DNA of 64,000 nucleotides from Symbiodinium natans (lineage: Eukaryota > Sar > Dinophyceae > Suessiales > Symbiodiniaceae), in NCBI GenBank assembly GCA_905221605.1, contig CAJNDS010002845.1, positions 844,713 through 908,712 of the forward strand. The letters run 5' to 3'. The position numbers and the translations under genes are program-made. Numbering within the stretch: position 1 is the stretch's first letter; every line of letters starts with the position of its first letter. The notes under the pieces are model-generated. The model saw only the letters and a list, made by a program, of their open reading frames with translations, ran no database searches and was not told the origin of the DNA. Positions 25,301 through 39,500 of the stretch are shown one piece after another.

Positions 25301-28300
25301 GACTTTCCCTTTGAGGGGCTTTATGCCCGAAGCAACCAGAACTTTGCTTTACGTCGATAAGCCTCCTTGGCAGGACTTGAAGTGGAAGCACCCATGCCTC
25401 CGACTGAAGTGACCCCTGCATGTTGTTGGTGCCACTTGCGTCGAGAAGGCTTGAAGTATTCAACAGGCATGACGGGGCGTTGAGAGCAACACCACAGGAA
25501 CGGGGCCAGTCCTGAAGTAGAATGTAGAGCTACAATGACCCGAGAACCAATACATAAACTGGGGGCAGGGCACGCCACAGCTCAGGGCTGATGTTGCATG
25601 ATACCGTAGGCCGTCAGATTATTGCAGAAAACATGTGCAGGCTGCCAGCTCAAACTCCTCCGTGGCCATTCAGGAACAAAGACTGAGACATGCTTGGCGG
25701 TTCAAGGTTACAGTACTTCGCACTGGAATCGCTTGGCCCAGCCTCGACTGACCCTCAATTAGCCACATGTTGCCTCAACTCGGGCCTTGCCGTAGAAAGG
25801 TAAAAGAATGCATGAGCCAGCAGCTAGCAGCTAGCCCCAACAAGCACTTTGCAGTGACCTACGCTCTGAAAGCTACACTCAGCCTCACCATTTACCCGTC
25901 TGGATGGAGCTTTTCGACTCGCTGCCCCCACTGCGCTGTGCCTGGCGCTCACCGCCACGTGGGTCGGCAAGGTGTGCCAAGTTAAGGATGCCGGGCAGGG
26001 GAACATGGCTGGAATTCGATTTTAACTTTGGATTAAGATCGAATTTTAATCTCTATATGAAAGTTGCAAGGTTCCGACATGATACATACAGCTCCGTGTA
26101 GTTGTCTGTTGTTTGTGCCTGGCGTTCATGGGGCCAGAGCAAAAAAAAAGTAGAGTCCTTTGCTGCGAAACTCCTGATGTCGCCCCGGCTGGGAACTTTA
26201 CGACTTCTGAGTAATCCAGTACTGGGTAAGAATCAGTTCATGTTGACTACTTCCAGTCCGCAGGTCCCCGACGCCCTCAAGCAGCTCCTCCCCGTCCATG
26301 AGCCCGAGCCATTCGGCAGCCGACACGGACGGCTAACGTAACTGGTCCCGTGTTGGAGGTTACAAGCAGCGCTACTTCTCAGCACAAACCCTGAAGCAAC
26401 TCCATGTCAGGCCACCCCAAAGATGTCAAACGGTCATTGCTGAGCTCTCTGGCTAGTTTCCCAAACTTAGCGCAGGACATTGCTTTCTCCTGGATTTCGG
26501 CGAGCCCGCGACATCCACGAGCGACCCGCGCGACTCAGGAGGACTGGGAGTATGAACCTTGTGTATTTCTGTTGTAGTTCTAGCGTGCATTTTCTCGGCG
26601 GTTTTTCGGGTCGGAAGGTAAGTGGTGCCTTGTCGGCTTCCGTTCATGCGTGCTGCATTCCGGGCACAGGAGAGCTGCCCGAGCCCAACCTCTCCAGCCT
26701 CCTGCACTGCGCGGCGCGCGCTGCGCACCTTACCTGGGGCCACGATGGAGGTGGGCCCTTGGCATTGAAAGCGAGGTGCTTTGTTGGGTTTTCAAAAGGA
26801 AAGACATCAGCCGTAACGTAGCAAAATTCCCTGAGCGCGCCTCACAGGAGCGGCTGCGGACTTCAAGCCGCCCTCAAAGTCCCCCATTTTGAAAGGAGCT
26901 TTGCTCGAATCAGAGTCCAAGCGACACTTCTCCTGCAGGGCTCGTCTTCATCGCAAAGCTCCGATGAGGTGTCCAATGCCTCGACGGAGGAGGCGGCGCA
27001 CGTGCACGCATGTGAATTACAAAGCATATCTTAAGCCGTACGAAGAGAGAGGCAGAGAGAGAGAGAGAGCCCTGTTTACCCGACCATCGTTTGAATCATT
27101 TGCCGGATTCCTAATTCTAAGAGCCCAAGTAGCCTGAAGCTTTCACACATGTCAGGTGCGAATTTGCCGAGTACCGGAGGGCGTGACCAGTGCCACACCC
27201 CCGCGACGGCCAGTGAAGTTCAGTGAGGCACCACAAGGGGCAACTTGAGATCGCAGGGTGTTCCACGTCGTAGACCGACAAAGGTCCCCGGCCTCCGGCT
27301 GCGCAGTTATAACCAGCCCTCGACATGCGTCGCACATGCCGAGCCTTGAAGCGCTGCTGAGATGCCGTGACGCTACGAGTCTTGCATGGACACTTCAGGA
27401 TTGAACACCAGTACTGACAAACGAGTTAGCCTGGATTTAGGATCACTTGTCTGAAAATTTGATTCGCAAAAAGGCAGTCGTAGTAAGTTCAATGCTCGGT
27501 CAGGTCATATGCTCAAATGCAGGTGCGTTAACAGTTCTTGAGAGAGCCCTTTCCAGAGAATGGAGGCTGAGCCTTCCAAGTTTCTACAAATACCCGCCGG
27601 ATCCTCCATGGAAGTGTCAAGTGTGGTAAGCCTTTAAATTAAAAAGGGAAGAGATTGTTGAAATTGTTGAGAGGTCGACAGCGCTCCGTGGCCGGAAGGT
27701 GTGACGAGGAGAGTCCGAGGGCAGATCGTTGGAGTATTTGGAGCATGTGGAGTTAGACCTCCAGTCTTCTACGTTGCGATCCAAGCATATACTCTAGACC
27801 TGGATGTCTCAAACCGGAAACAACGAAGTGTAGGATTTCGGCACTCAGGATATACGTTGAGGGTATGTGTTTAGGGTGACAGCAGACATGTTTGTCGGAT
27901 TCATACGAACTCAAGCATTGCTGACGTGCAGCTCATGGGCTTAACCCGGAATTCTAGTATAGTGTTTTGTGCCCCCCTTTGCACATTTCTTTCGTTCTGC
28001 TTACTTCAACCGCACCTCTCCACATGAAATGCTGGGTGCATGTTGGCTGTTTGTCCGAGGAGGTGGCCCCCTCGCCGTCCTGTACGTGCCAAGGTATCCA
28101 CCACAAGCTTGGGTTTAGGGTTTCGAGGACTAAGAAAGCATAAGAAAGCAATGAATTCGAGTTCAGGGATGCACGAGCCCAAGTACCGAGGGCCTAGGCA
28201 GACAGACCGCATTGGAGCCATGCTGAGTGCTTTGTGCATGAAGGTACGGGAGCAGTTTGCAAGGGCGCTCTTTCACAGCTGAGATGAGCCCCGCCAAGCC

Positions 28301-31004
28301 TGTGACTGACAGCACCAAGTCCCCCTGCCTTTTCTTCTGTCCTTGCGCCACGAACCAGGTGACTTGAATGCGTTTTGTTGTTGTTTCTAGCCTTCGTATC
28401 TCAGGAAAAGTAAGGATGCAACTGCAATCTGACTAGTTTCCTTTGCTTTCACAGGCATCAAGCGCGCCAGTAAGACAAAGGCGTATGGGTTGCGGTCATG
28501 CGCTTCTTGATGCCAACAGTGGCACAAGTTACGTGTTAGTTAGCCGTTAACCAAGGCAACGAAAGCTGATACATTGAGGAATCCCAACAGATGCCTCATA
28601 GTAACGACGTAGTTTATGTCCCGGTCAATGACTTTTTGCGTTGCCATTGCAGCCTTTCATAGAACAAATACATTTCAGCAATGGTTGCCCAAAACAATGG
28701 TTTGAGAAATGAGGCACGATGAGCATCCCCCTTGACCAACTGCTTGTTCTTTAACAGCACTATCGCTCGACTATCTCTTATCACTTCACCGTGGGCTACC
28801 GCTTGTTTTCTACTCAGCCAGAAGCCACTTTTGCTAACAGGGCGAGTCATCATCCCTAGGTTATCAGCCAGATTCTGCAACTAAGCAGAAGCAAAGAGAG
28901 GTTTCGCTGGAAGTGCGCAAAGTCCAGAAGAAGCTCGTTTATGTCTTGTTCCCGAACCTGATGAAAGCAAAGGGCCACTCTGTTGAGGTTGAGTAATGTT
29001 GAACACTCACTGCATTGCTTTGCAAAGCCTCGTTTTCCTGTTCTTGTAAGCACACTTTCCTGTTGTTCTTCGTCGCGTGTTGAGTGTTACAATTTCTTGA
29101 CATGAAGAAAACAGGTGACAATCATTGCTTCGAATGATGGAGCTAAATGCATGAGTTGCGGCATTGTTACAATATTTGCGCCGCTTTACTGTCGGCCAAG
29201 ATCATCAACAAGTACATGCAAGTCTATAGGGGTTACCATGATAAAGCCTTGTAGGGGATACATGAGCCATGGGAAGGCTCCCCACTGGCAAGTTTGGGGA
29301 TCAGGCAGCTTACTTTCCAAGGTACCACAGGTGGCAAGGAGCTTGGTGAAGTCACATGGGCCAAGAAACAGTACGTTTCACTCGAGCTCGCATCTGGTCC
29401 ACGAAAAAGTGTCCGAGTTTCTGCTCCGAGACGTCCGGATGCATTGCTCCGCCAGTCTGTACCGAGGAATTGCCGAAAATCTCCGTGGTCGAGATATCAT
29501 AGTCTTGCGCAGCTGCCTGACGTCGTGCGCATCTGTGGGCGACAAGTAAACATAAAGTAGTAGCCCCAGTGAGCCTCGGATGGCACGGCAGAGAGGGAGA
29601 GACAGAGAGACAGAGAGACAGAGGGGCCAATACAAATCAACCGGGACGAGAAGAAAAAACACCACCGCGAGAAGGAGAACTCCCGGAACTACCACCGCCA
29701 GGACCACGACAAGGCCAAGACGGAGCTGAAGAGGGGGGAAAACATGAAGGCCAAAACAAAGAAGACGAAGGCGAAGAAGAATATGAAGAAGTCCAGGTAG
29801 ACATGGAGGAGAACAAGGCCGAAGTGGGGGGAGCCCCACCAACCAGCCGACCTGGACTACGACCCGCGATGCCACAGACAACCTCCACATCGCCCTGGAA
29901 AAGATTGCGAACCACCGCACTACACCACATTGTCCCTTCGACCACCACGTGGGAAACGCTCCATCACCAACAACGACAAAGACGAGATTTCCCAGCTGGA
30001 GCAAAACCCACAAGGACCGCTTCGCAGGCAAGGGGGCAAGACAGCAGAGGACCATGTGAAAGACCATCGGCCTCAACAAACCCCCAAGCCAAAAAAGGAG
30101 CAAAGGGAACATCGACACCGACAAGGGCGACTTCACGAGATGGGGGGCGAGACAACAGAGGACCATGTGAAAGACCATCGGCCTCCTACCAGCCCCAAGC
30201 CAAAACTGGGGAGAAGATGACAGCCAAGCTTGTGGCTGCACCAAAAACCCGCCGCTCAAGGACACCAAGAAGGGGACCATGTGCAACACCATCGGCCCCG
30301 TCGAGACCCCCAGCACATGACAGACCACCTCTTCCACGCAAGAAGAAGACCGGGGGCGACCAGGGCAGACGTCAAGAAAAGCTGGGGGAGAAGGTGGCAC
30401 GCCTGGCAAACTCCAGCGTCGACTAAGATGGGACTACGACAACAACCTCCACAACTGATGGGCAAGGGATAAGTGACCTAAGGGGGCAAAGCCTTCCAAC
30501 ATGCAACAGTGTAACTTGAGATAGGAAACACATTTACCGTAACCCCATTGCCAAACTGCAAAGGGGGAACCGCATTCTTTTCCAACCCGCTGCCGCACTG
30601 CAGGGGATTGTGTTAGGCACCGTGGACAAACAACGACCTTTCTTACTTTTAACCATGGCCAAGGGTTCAATCGAGGGCGGCGCTTTCGATCCGACACCAA
30701 GATAGGCACCCTGGGGGGAAAAACCAACAGCGTCCCCCAGGTGCATGTTTTTACCCTTTCGGCCATTCAGCTTCTTCTTTGCCCCGTCAACAAGATGGGG
30801 ATCGCGAGACCTTGGACATCGCGCGCCCCTAGGGGCGGCCTCTCCTTCGGGGGGGGCCATGCGGGACATGCGTGCGGGAGGGAGGGGCCAATGAGCCAGG
30901 CGACCTCTCAATACGGGAGGGAAAGCCATTCCAACGAACCCGAGACAGCACGCGCCCCTGGGGGCGGCCTCCTTTCGGGGGGGTCATGCGTGGGGGAGAG
31001 AGAG

Positions 31005-31079
<75 letters not shown>

Positions 31080-33501
31080 AGAGATTGCATAGCCATGGGC
31101 CATAGTGTACCTCTACCAATCTTTTGCAAGGAGTTAGTACCATTGCGAAAGAAATGACGGTGGTGGCCTTGTTCTGTGTGGTAGTTGCCCGCAGTCTCAG
31201 GCACCAGACCAACAAATCAGCACATCATGGCGCCTTAGCCTTTGTAGCTCGCCAACATCAACCTTTCTGAATCACTGGCTTTTTTCAAGCTGTGAGATCA
31301 GAGCAGGCGCACTAAGCGTTGCTAACAACACACCCGGCAGCTGTGCAACGATGGCCAGTTTCAGACGCCAAACGAAGGGACCAAGCAAAGTTCCACAGAG
31401 CCATCGGGAGAAGCCCCGCTGCCACTGCCATACATCATTGGGCTGGGAAGCAATGAGAGGATCTGGCAGCGTGACTTGCCACCAACATGACAGATAAATC
31501 TTCCACACGGTGCTTGTACAGTGACTCTTCGAAGCTAATTGATGATCATCCTCGTCCTCTAGGCCGAGGGAGGACTCGCCTCAAAAGCATGATGAACGAA
31601 CTTTGACGGCACATGAGATAAGTTGCCCACAGCAGGAGGCAAGGTTCTTTGGGGTTCCACTGACAAGGACTCTTTCACTTGAGGAACACGAAACCTGGAA
31701 CCGAAGCCCAGCAGCATAATCGCCACAGGCCAGCATGGCAACTGTCCGGCGCCGCTCTGCGATCATTGCTGCTGTACTCTCGGCAATTGCCGTGCCTTGG
31801 AGGGAGCTGGGCTGTGGTGACTGTGCTGACGTTGTATAGATGTGGTATCTTATGAAGGACCTGCAGGCACAGGAAAAGCCGTTGAAAAGGGCTCACAGCA
31901 AGTCACGGGGCTTTTTATGTAAGCCACGTATTCCACAGCCAGTGACAGGTCCTGTCTCGTGAGAGCCGGCTGCGGCGAGGTTTTGTAGAAGGCACCCTTG
32001 CCAGCACTGGGAGTCCAGCCAAAGGGTTTCGGGACTTCGATTAGGGCTTCAGCTTGGGCATTTCCGGAGATCCTCTTTCCATGTTCAGCTTTTACATAGC
32101 AGGCATCCAGAATGATATTCCCATACCCCTCATTACCCCCTGCTCCCACCCAAATTTCATAGTAAGTATAGTCGGACTAAGAGCAGCGTGGAAGTGGCGT
32201 GGCCTTAGGGTTGGGAAGCAGCTGGATCGTGACATTTTCCTTCGTAGCACAAGGTTCTGAAGGAATGGTGTTGCAGGCATGATTCGGAGGCTTGGCACCA
32301 GTGAATTTATTCTCTCTTTCAGCCAAAAACAATGAGCAAAGAGAATATTTGAATCCCTGAAGGGCCCAGGCCCTGAGCTCCTGAGCTCCGAGGCCTCATC
32401 CTCGGCTTGCGCGGGACCGCGCCAATGGCCATGTTCATCGTGCTGCCTGGCAGAGAATCTTTATCACAGCTCCCCCGCACCCCTCTCCCCCCTCTCCCCA
32501 CGAGAGGCGCTGCTCCAGGTGAATGACACAAGACTGTCATACGCGAACGTTCGATCCTGTCCCATTCCCTATGGCACTGCGCAGCAAGGTTCCGAAACAT
32601 CTGGATGAACCTTGGATTGGGACCGTTGTATCCTATTCAGGCGCATGTTGCCAAAGTGAGCCGTTGCTCAAGTCCAAAAGTCAGCGGTGCACTGTTCGAC
32701 GACCAAGGAACATCAGCCCTCATCATTTTCATCCACGCATCCTCGTCAAGTATGGGTTGATCTCGTGGAGTTTAGCTGAGACGGCCCTTCGGCCGGCAAT
32801 GGGGTTTCGCTGCGTTCTTAGCTTCTTCTCCAGAGCGCTTGCGTTCCTTGGATTTGAAGACGAGAAGACTGGAATCTCGAAGTCTCAGCAGTTGTGTCCG
32901 AGCACAGAAGCCCCCAACCCAAATCGTCTGAGCCCAGCTACGTGGGTGCCAAAAAAAAATGTCTGAGAGAAAGAGTGGAACAGGTCTTTTTCATCTACAT
33001 CTGGCGTCCTGGCAGCATCTGTGGTCAAACTGGCCACCTTTGCCATGTTTGCCATGTCGGTTGGTCAGTCGGTTATTCAAAGAGGGCTCACGGTCTGAGA
33101 TGTCGAAGTGCACTCCCGCGCTGTGCAGCCGGAAAGGAGACAGGAGGTCCCGGACAGAAAACCTTCGAGCTTTCGCTGTTGGCTACCAAATGACTCAGGC
33201 AGTGCACCCGCTTCTTGAACACACAGACCACGCGCCGGTGGCGGGCAGTGAACGTGCACGGCACAGACGCTTGGAACAGTGTGGTGGTTCGTAAACCTGA
33301 AGCTTCATGTCAGCAACCTTTCATCGTTTCAACTACGGTAGAAAGGTGCCGCAAGCAGACATGTGACATGTCATGTCCACATCGAGTTGTTCCCTTAATC
33401 CCTCATCCCTTGGATACCTGTAATTGCCTCATCTCTCACGTGTCGCCTGAGGAAGAGAAGCGGCGGGCTTCGATGGACCCCGCGGGGAGTGGTGTAGAGT
33501 C

Positions 33502-33551
<50 letters not shown>

Positions 33552-36500
33552 AGAGATGGAGTGAGAGATGGAGTGAGAGATGGAGTGAGAGAGAGATTAT
33601 CAACGGACGGCGCGGGGGCCCCACACCCTCATGCATCCAAGAAAGCAAGAAAGAAGTATTTCAAACGTGTAATGGGGGCTTGGTGTGAGAGCCTCATATA
33701 GAGGCGAGCCTCCCTTTGGAAGCACATGGTTTTGCAGAACATGCGCCAGCAGCATGCCTTGTCGTCGTCCATTGCCTTGGATAGACCCTGAGCCCGGAGC
33801 CCGTTTAAATTTTCAGCGGTGAGCGCAGGAGCGGTATCTGCAGATGCTGGCCCAGGCACACAGCCTTTGCCTTTACGTGATAAAGACTGGGGGGGGGGGG
33901 GAGTCTGCTTACTTCTTCACCAAAAAATGCAACTTTGTGCAGCATGGGCATCCGCACAAATCACAGAGACCTTGCAAAAAAAAAGGCAACCGCTGCCTGT
34001 CATGCCAGGTGTGCCGAGGTGGCGACCGAAGCAACGGGGACGCTGCGGCAGCGCCCAATCCTTCGCTTCGCCGGGGCCTACTGGATCGCTCGGCCAAGGC
34101 CCCTCATCAAAAGGCTACAGAATGCCGCCGCGGTAGTCGAGCCGCCGGTCTAACTAGGAGCGTGCCCCAAAGTCCTACTCAGTTTCCAAGTTCCTCTGCC
34201 TTTTTCGGTGCAATTTTGGAGCCCTGGAGGCCAGCATCACGATGAATGGCACACTGGGCCTGCGGCCAAGGCCTCTGAAGAGAAGCACCGCTATAGAGAA
34301 CAGCATGACACGCACGTCTTAAGGGAAGTGCCTCTTAAAAGAAAGCAGCCGCGCCCCGCAAAAGAAGTAGCTATACCGCGTGTGACCCCTTTGACAGATC
34401 CTCCGGGACCCTGGCACGGAGTAGCAGCTTCCTCGGTCTCGGTGCGGCAGTAAAGCACCTCGGACGTTGTGGAGTTGTGGGGAAGGTTTGGGTGGAGTCA
34501 GTTCAGGGTTTTCGAGCTTGTTTAATTCGGGAAGACTGTTTGGGATGCGACTTTCCTAGGTGCACAGCCGAGTGCACCGGTGGTCAAGGGGTCGATGTTT
34601 ATTCGCTGTATGGCCTAGAAGAATCAGGACACACCATCGGCCGTTCCCAGGCGGCTATGACTTGAAAGCTGCCCTCAAAGCCTTGAAACCTGCGCAAGCT
34701 TGCCCTACGGGCAATCATATCCTCAGCGCTCGTGAGATGTAGAGGGTATGCCATGCATTGATGTGCCGTTGCCGGCTTGTTTTTGGCCATGTTCCAATGT
34801 TGTGCAGTCGGCAGGAAGGAGGAAAGCGTTGAGGACCTACTGCCGCTCAGCTTCGATTACGTCGATTACGTGCTTCTTTGGCATAGTGGATCAAAGACCC
34901 ACAAGGCGGCGGATCTGCCAAGCCTGGTCGGGTTTTGCACGTTCGAGGCTTTTGCTTCAGGACAAGGCCTTGGTTCATGCAAGGCACATCTTGCTCAGCT
35001 GCGTTCCACACGCAGTCCTTGCACAGTTTCTGGAATCCTGGCAATTTGTCTCGACAAAGTGATCCTTGGAATCCTAAACCTTTGCCCGGAGCCTTGCCAT
35101 ACCAAAGTCTCCAGCAAGCCTACTGTAAACCCAAAGCCCGGCTTCATAGGCGGTCAGGATCAGCCACATGTTCAAGCGGTTCAAACGTGGCAAGCTTACA
35201 ATGACCACTATAATCATAATCTCATTGATGATGATTGTGGTCATCACTATGATCATGATCATGATGACGATGGCCGCCTCGACGACGACACGCCGCGCCC
35301 ACCGAGTGGGTTGCTCCCTTTGAACCCAAAGCAGCATGCACGTTTCATGGCGGGCAAACTCACGCACCACCTGCTACTCCTGCCGGGTATGGGCCAGCTA
35401 TTGAGTCGAGGCATCGAGCGACATCAAATGTCTTGAAAAGTCGAATCGCAAAAATCAGCTGCAGAATCCATGGCCAAACGCTTCGCAACGCTTTTGCTGC
35501 TTTCACTGTCCCTCTTACAAGGAAGCACATGGAGGGCTCCCAGGGCAATCTCGAGGAGGAACTCCAGAGGCTCGTGCAAAACTCCCTGAACCCCTATGCC
35601 CTTTGAAAGGGAGGATCTGTTTCTCAGTCCTTGATCTACCTTCTGCATTTCTACATTTCTCCTTTCTGCCTGTCTTTCTGTCCGTCTGCCTTTCTGTCCG
35701 TGGGCTCGTGGACGTTTCGAGGCTTGGGTGGTTAGAGCCTTGGATGTTGGCTTTACGCGGATGTTGGTGGGAACGGTGGGTTAAGGATTCACAGCGGAGG
35801 TCCTTCAAGGTCGAACGAGATTTGCTTGAGCTACGCAGACAAGCTCCGGATTAGGTGTGTACTGTCCACCCCGCACGCTCTACAAGCAATTGACATCCTT
35901 GCGGTGGTCCACATCCAAGTCTGCAGTTCAACCACCACAGCTGGGCGGTTGGCTCACATGTGGTCGTGTGGGGCTGATTTCCTTCTTCTCTTGTTTAGTA
36001 CAGAAGAAGTAGTACAGAGACATGTGCTTTCGAGAACGTTCTTGTGGAGGCTTCGCTGGCACGAGCTGGCAACCTTCTTCCATGGCTCTGGGCGTGGGGA
36101 CGCGGATGACATACTTAGCTGGCTGAAGCGGGACAACGTGCAGGCCTTTATGACCTCACGGTGTGGAGCCTGTGAGGGAACTAGGGAACTGCGCATGCGC
36201 TCGGAAGCTTTCAGCCGAACATGAGAGGAGTGGATTGCCCACTACTGGTTTCGCGGAGCTACGCCGGACGAGCTCCGGGAAGATAGCCCCGAGCAGTTCA
36301 AGGAGCAGAGATGTGGTGATATTGATGTTGCATGGGCAGGAGAACTGTGTGAACGGAGTGTTTGAATTGTCAGCTACAGCACGCATGACACGTGCCATCA
36401 ACTTGTCAACTCACCGAGGAGCTTCGATGCTTAACAGACCATGTCCTGCAGACATCCGGGCTCCTGGATATGCGTGAGGCGCCAGGGCATAGTGCACAGT

Positions 36501-39500
36501 CCCTAGCTCCGATTTCGCGGTAGCTGGAGGTACGGGAGGTGTGCAGGTGTGAGCGAACAGGGGCTTTGTCAGGTTTGATCACGAGTCGGTAATGCGTTGT
36601 GACGGGGGGGGAGGGGGCGGCGGACACCATACGTTGGGCATGACCATGAAAGAAGGTGGGTTCAAATGCAGGGCGTCAGGATCGGTAATCGTTCTACCTG
36701 CCCTGAATACCACGAACATCCGCAACACCAGCAGAGTGATGCCTCGAACCACCAGAGAAATTGAAGCCGAAGTGCCCTTTCAGGGCCGCAACGCGGACGT
36801 CAAGACCTACAGGGTGTTCTCTGAGCCTTGTCTTCTGCTAGGGATGCGCGGCCAATTTATGGCAAGGTCACATTGAATTCCGGAACAACCATCTCAATCT
36901 CCCGAATCCTGAGGGTGGCTAATTCCAAAGGTCATTCGCCTGACAAGAGGGGGCCGAGTCTTAAACCATCTGACAGAAGGCTGTGTGCAGACAGCCCGTG
37001 GCCTGGTTCGGTGCAGTGGTGGTGGGTTTCGGTCACCTTGTCTGCTCCAAGATTTGCGGATCTTTGTGGGCCTTCTTGGAAAGTAAGCAAGCGGAGGCAG
37101 GGCGGGAGGATACTCGATGATACTAGATCAAAGGCTCATATCAGAGCTTGCCCGATCCCCGCAAATCCTGAACTATTGCCACAGCTTCTGGATGCGCTTT
37201 GGCAGGGCCCAGGACTCAGCGCAGAGCCTTCTGCTGTCTTGATGGAAAAGTAAAGTCTAGGGACTCCCGAAAGGAAAATGCGTATTCCTGAAAGCAATTG
37301 TGAGATGAGGACCCGCTGCCCGTGGTTCATCGCCCACTCTTTGTCTATGCCGGGACCTCGCTTCTGTGCCCGCTGGTCTCTTACAAGGTGCCTTGCCCGA
37401 ACATGTTTGCTTCAGACTGCAAAGTCCGCATCGCCGCGAGCACCCAACCGAAGAATGGAGAAAACACGGCAAGAGAGGGAGCCAAGGAGAGTACCAGGAT
37501 GGACCCATGCCATTTCAAGACCTTGAAGCATGAAAACAGTCGCAGGATTCAGGTTCGCGTGATCACTTCTTGTCTCTGTGTGTGTGTGTGTGTCTCTCTC
37601 TCTCTCTCTCTGTGTCCGTGTCTCCGTCTCTGCCCCTCTCTATGTCTGTCCGTCTCTCCGTCTGTGCGTCTCTCTGCCTGTCTGTGTTTCTGACTATCTC
37701 TCTGTCTGACTGGCTGTCTTTCTGTTTGTCTCTGTGAGTGTCTGTGTCCTGTTCTGTACTTGTATATATGTAGCATGGACTACATGCACGTGCCTCAGAG
37801 CTCAGGTGATGCAGTGGTGGCTTGGACAGCTTCTGAAGATCATGAGGGCTTTCTTTGGGTCCAGGGGTTCCTCTTCGCCCCCTCTTGTGTTAATTGCTGG
37901 AGAGAGACCCGAAGCGGAGAACACTTCTGGCTGCCCGTCCCGATCCCGCACTTAGCTCAAGCTGGAATCATCAGAGGCCTCAGCTTGTCGGACATGAGAG
38001 AGAATGCAGGAAAGATGTCTAAGACAGCCCCCAAACATCCGACAACATCCCCAAACCCTCCGCCCTTCGACTCAAGGCTAGGTTTTCATCGGGAACGGTC
38101 GGGAGGACTCTGCTACTGGAGCCTTTGTTGCAGGAGTCCAACGTTGGTTGCTTTGTATTGTTGTACGGGTGAGAGGCATTCTGGTTGCACATCAGGTGTC
38201 TTGTTGGACCAGTAAGAGGCCCATCTTGGGAAGGCACGGTTCAACTTTCGCAGACAATCACGAGGACCATTTGGCTGATACCGTGAGTTGCTGTGATGCA
38301 TTGTGTCAGCAGACACGACCTTCGCGAGCACTTTGCGAAAGTTCCGATGATTCGATTGTGAAGCGTAAAATGTGCGGCAACGGTTTTTGTCGCGAAGGGC
38401 TGGGGCCGGAGGTCCAGGTAGATCTCTCCACGCTGGCCTGCGGAAGGGAACCAAGAGCTTTGTGCGTGCGCATTGAGCAAGAACTTTAGTCCGAAGGGAC
38501 CTCCATGTCTAAAGTCTCACCACAGGAGCTGGGTGCCTTGTCCTCAAAGCTGCAGACGCAGTACATGGATTGTGCAATCCAGGCTCTTGATCTCACGACC
38601 CCTTGTGCCCGACATGTGTAACATCTGCCCCGAACACATCCGAACGCCCAAATAATCACCCTCAAAGACGCCACCCGAGTATCGCAGAAGTCGAGTACCC
38701 GAATCCAATTCTCAAAGCCGCCAAGGAAACGTCCTCGGCGAAACGATGTGGACCCCCGCGATGACGTTTCCGCCCCCAGGTGTCAGATATGCCTCAAATA
38801 GAGCTTCCAACATCGGCTGGGTGTCAGCGTCGGCTGGGTGTCAGCACTGGGTTGCCGACTGGGTTATGTTGTGCACGACGCAGAGACTTGTCGCCCCGCG
38901 AATCCATGAATGAGCACTGCACAGAAGATGAAGAAAAGGGTGAAGGCTGAACATCCTGACTTCTACAATCTTCTGCATTCTGCAGCTAAGATCGAAAGAC
39001 AGCACACGTCAGAATGAATCCAGCGAACACCAAGGCTCTATCTAAAGCCCACGGCCTAGAAATCAGCCGTGACTTCTGCATCTGCCAAAAATCACTTTGA
39101 ACAACGGAACGAGCCCAATAGTAGTAGGACTTTTTGAGGAGTAAGCGGTGCTCGTGGGGTTGTCTTGGTTTTTTCCGGCCTTGAAGCCGCGGCTGGTCTC
39201 AAGCAATCCCCTCAAGCATTCAGACCTTCAAATGGGGCAGGAAAGCGCAGCAAAACAGGCACAGACAAAGCAGGCGACTGTTATTTAGCGACCTTTCCTC
39301 CTCGCTGCAACTCTTGCCAGCATAAATGATTCCCCCATTGGCTCTCATCCTCACATGATCATCCCGGTGCCCAGCCCTGGACCCACAGATGACCATTAAG
39401 CATTTAAAAAGTCCCACCCTCAGACCTTCAGATCACCCTCAGACTAATGAAATGCCCATGGCCATTCTCTCATCGCTTGCGCATTGCGACCTCATGTTTC

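Noticed and set aside
30815-31000. The GCGCCCC/GGGGCGGC inverted words as a CRISPR or transposon terminus.
   Set aside because: There are only two copies, no spacer array, no target duplication and no associated gene.
38400-38490. KRKMCGNGF, recalling the GN motif near the end of cytosine-5 methyltransferases, some of which ride on dinoflagellate retrotransposons.
   Set aside because: Only a few residues match and no other methyltransferase motif was found nearby.
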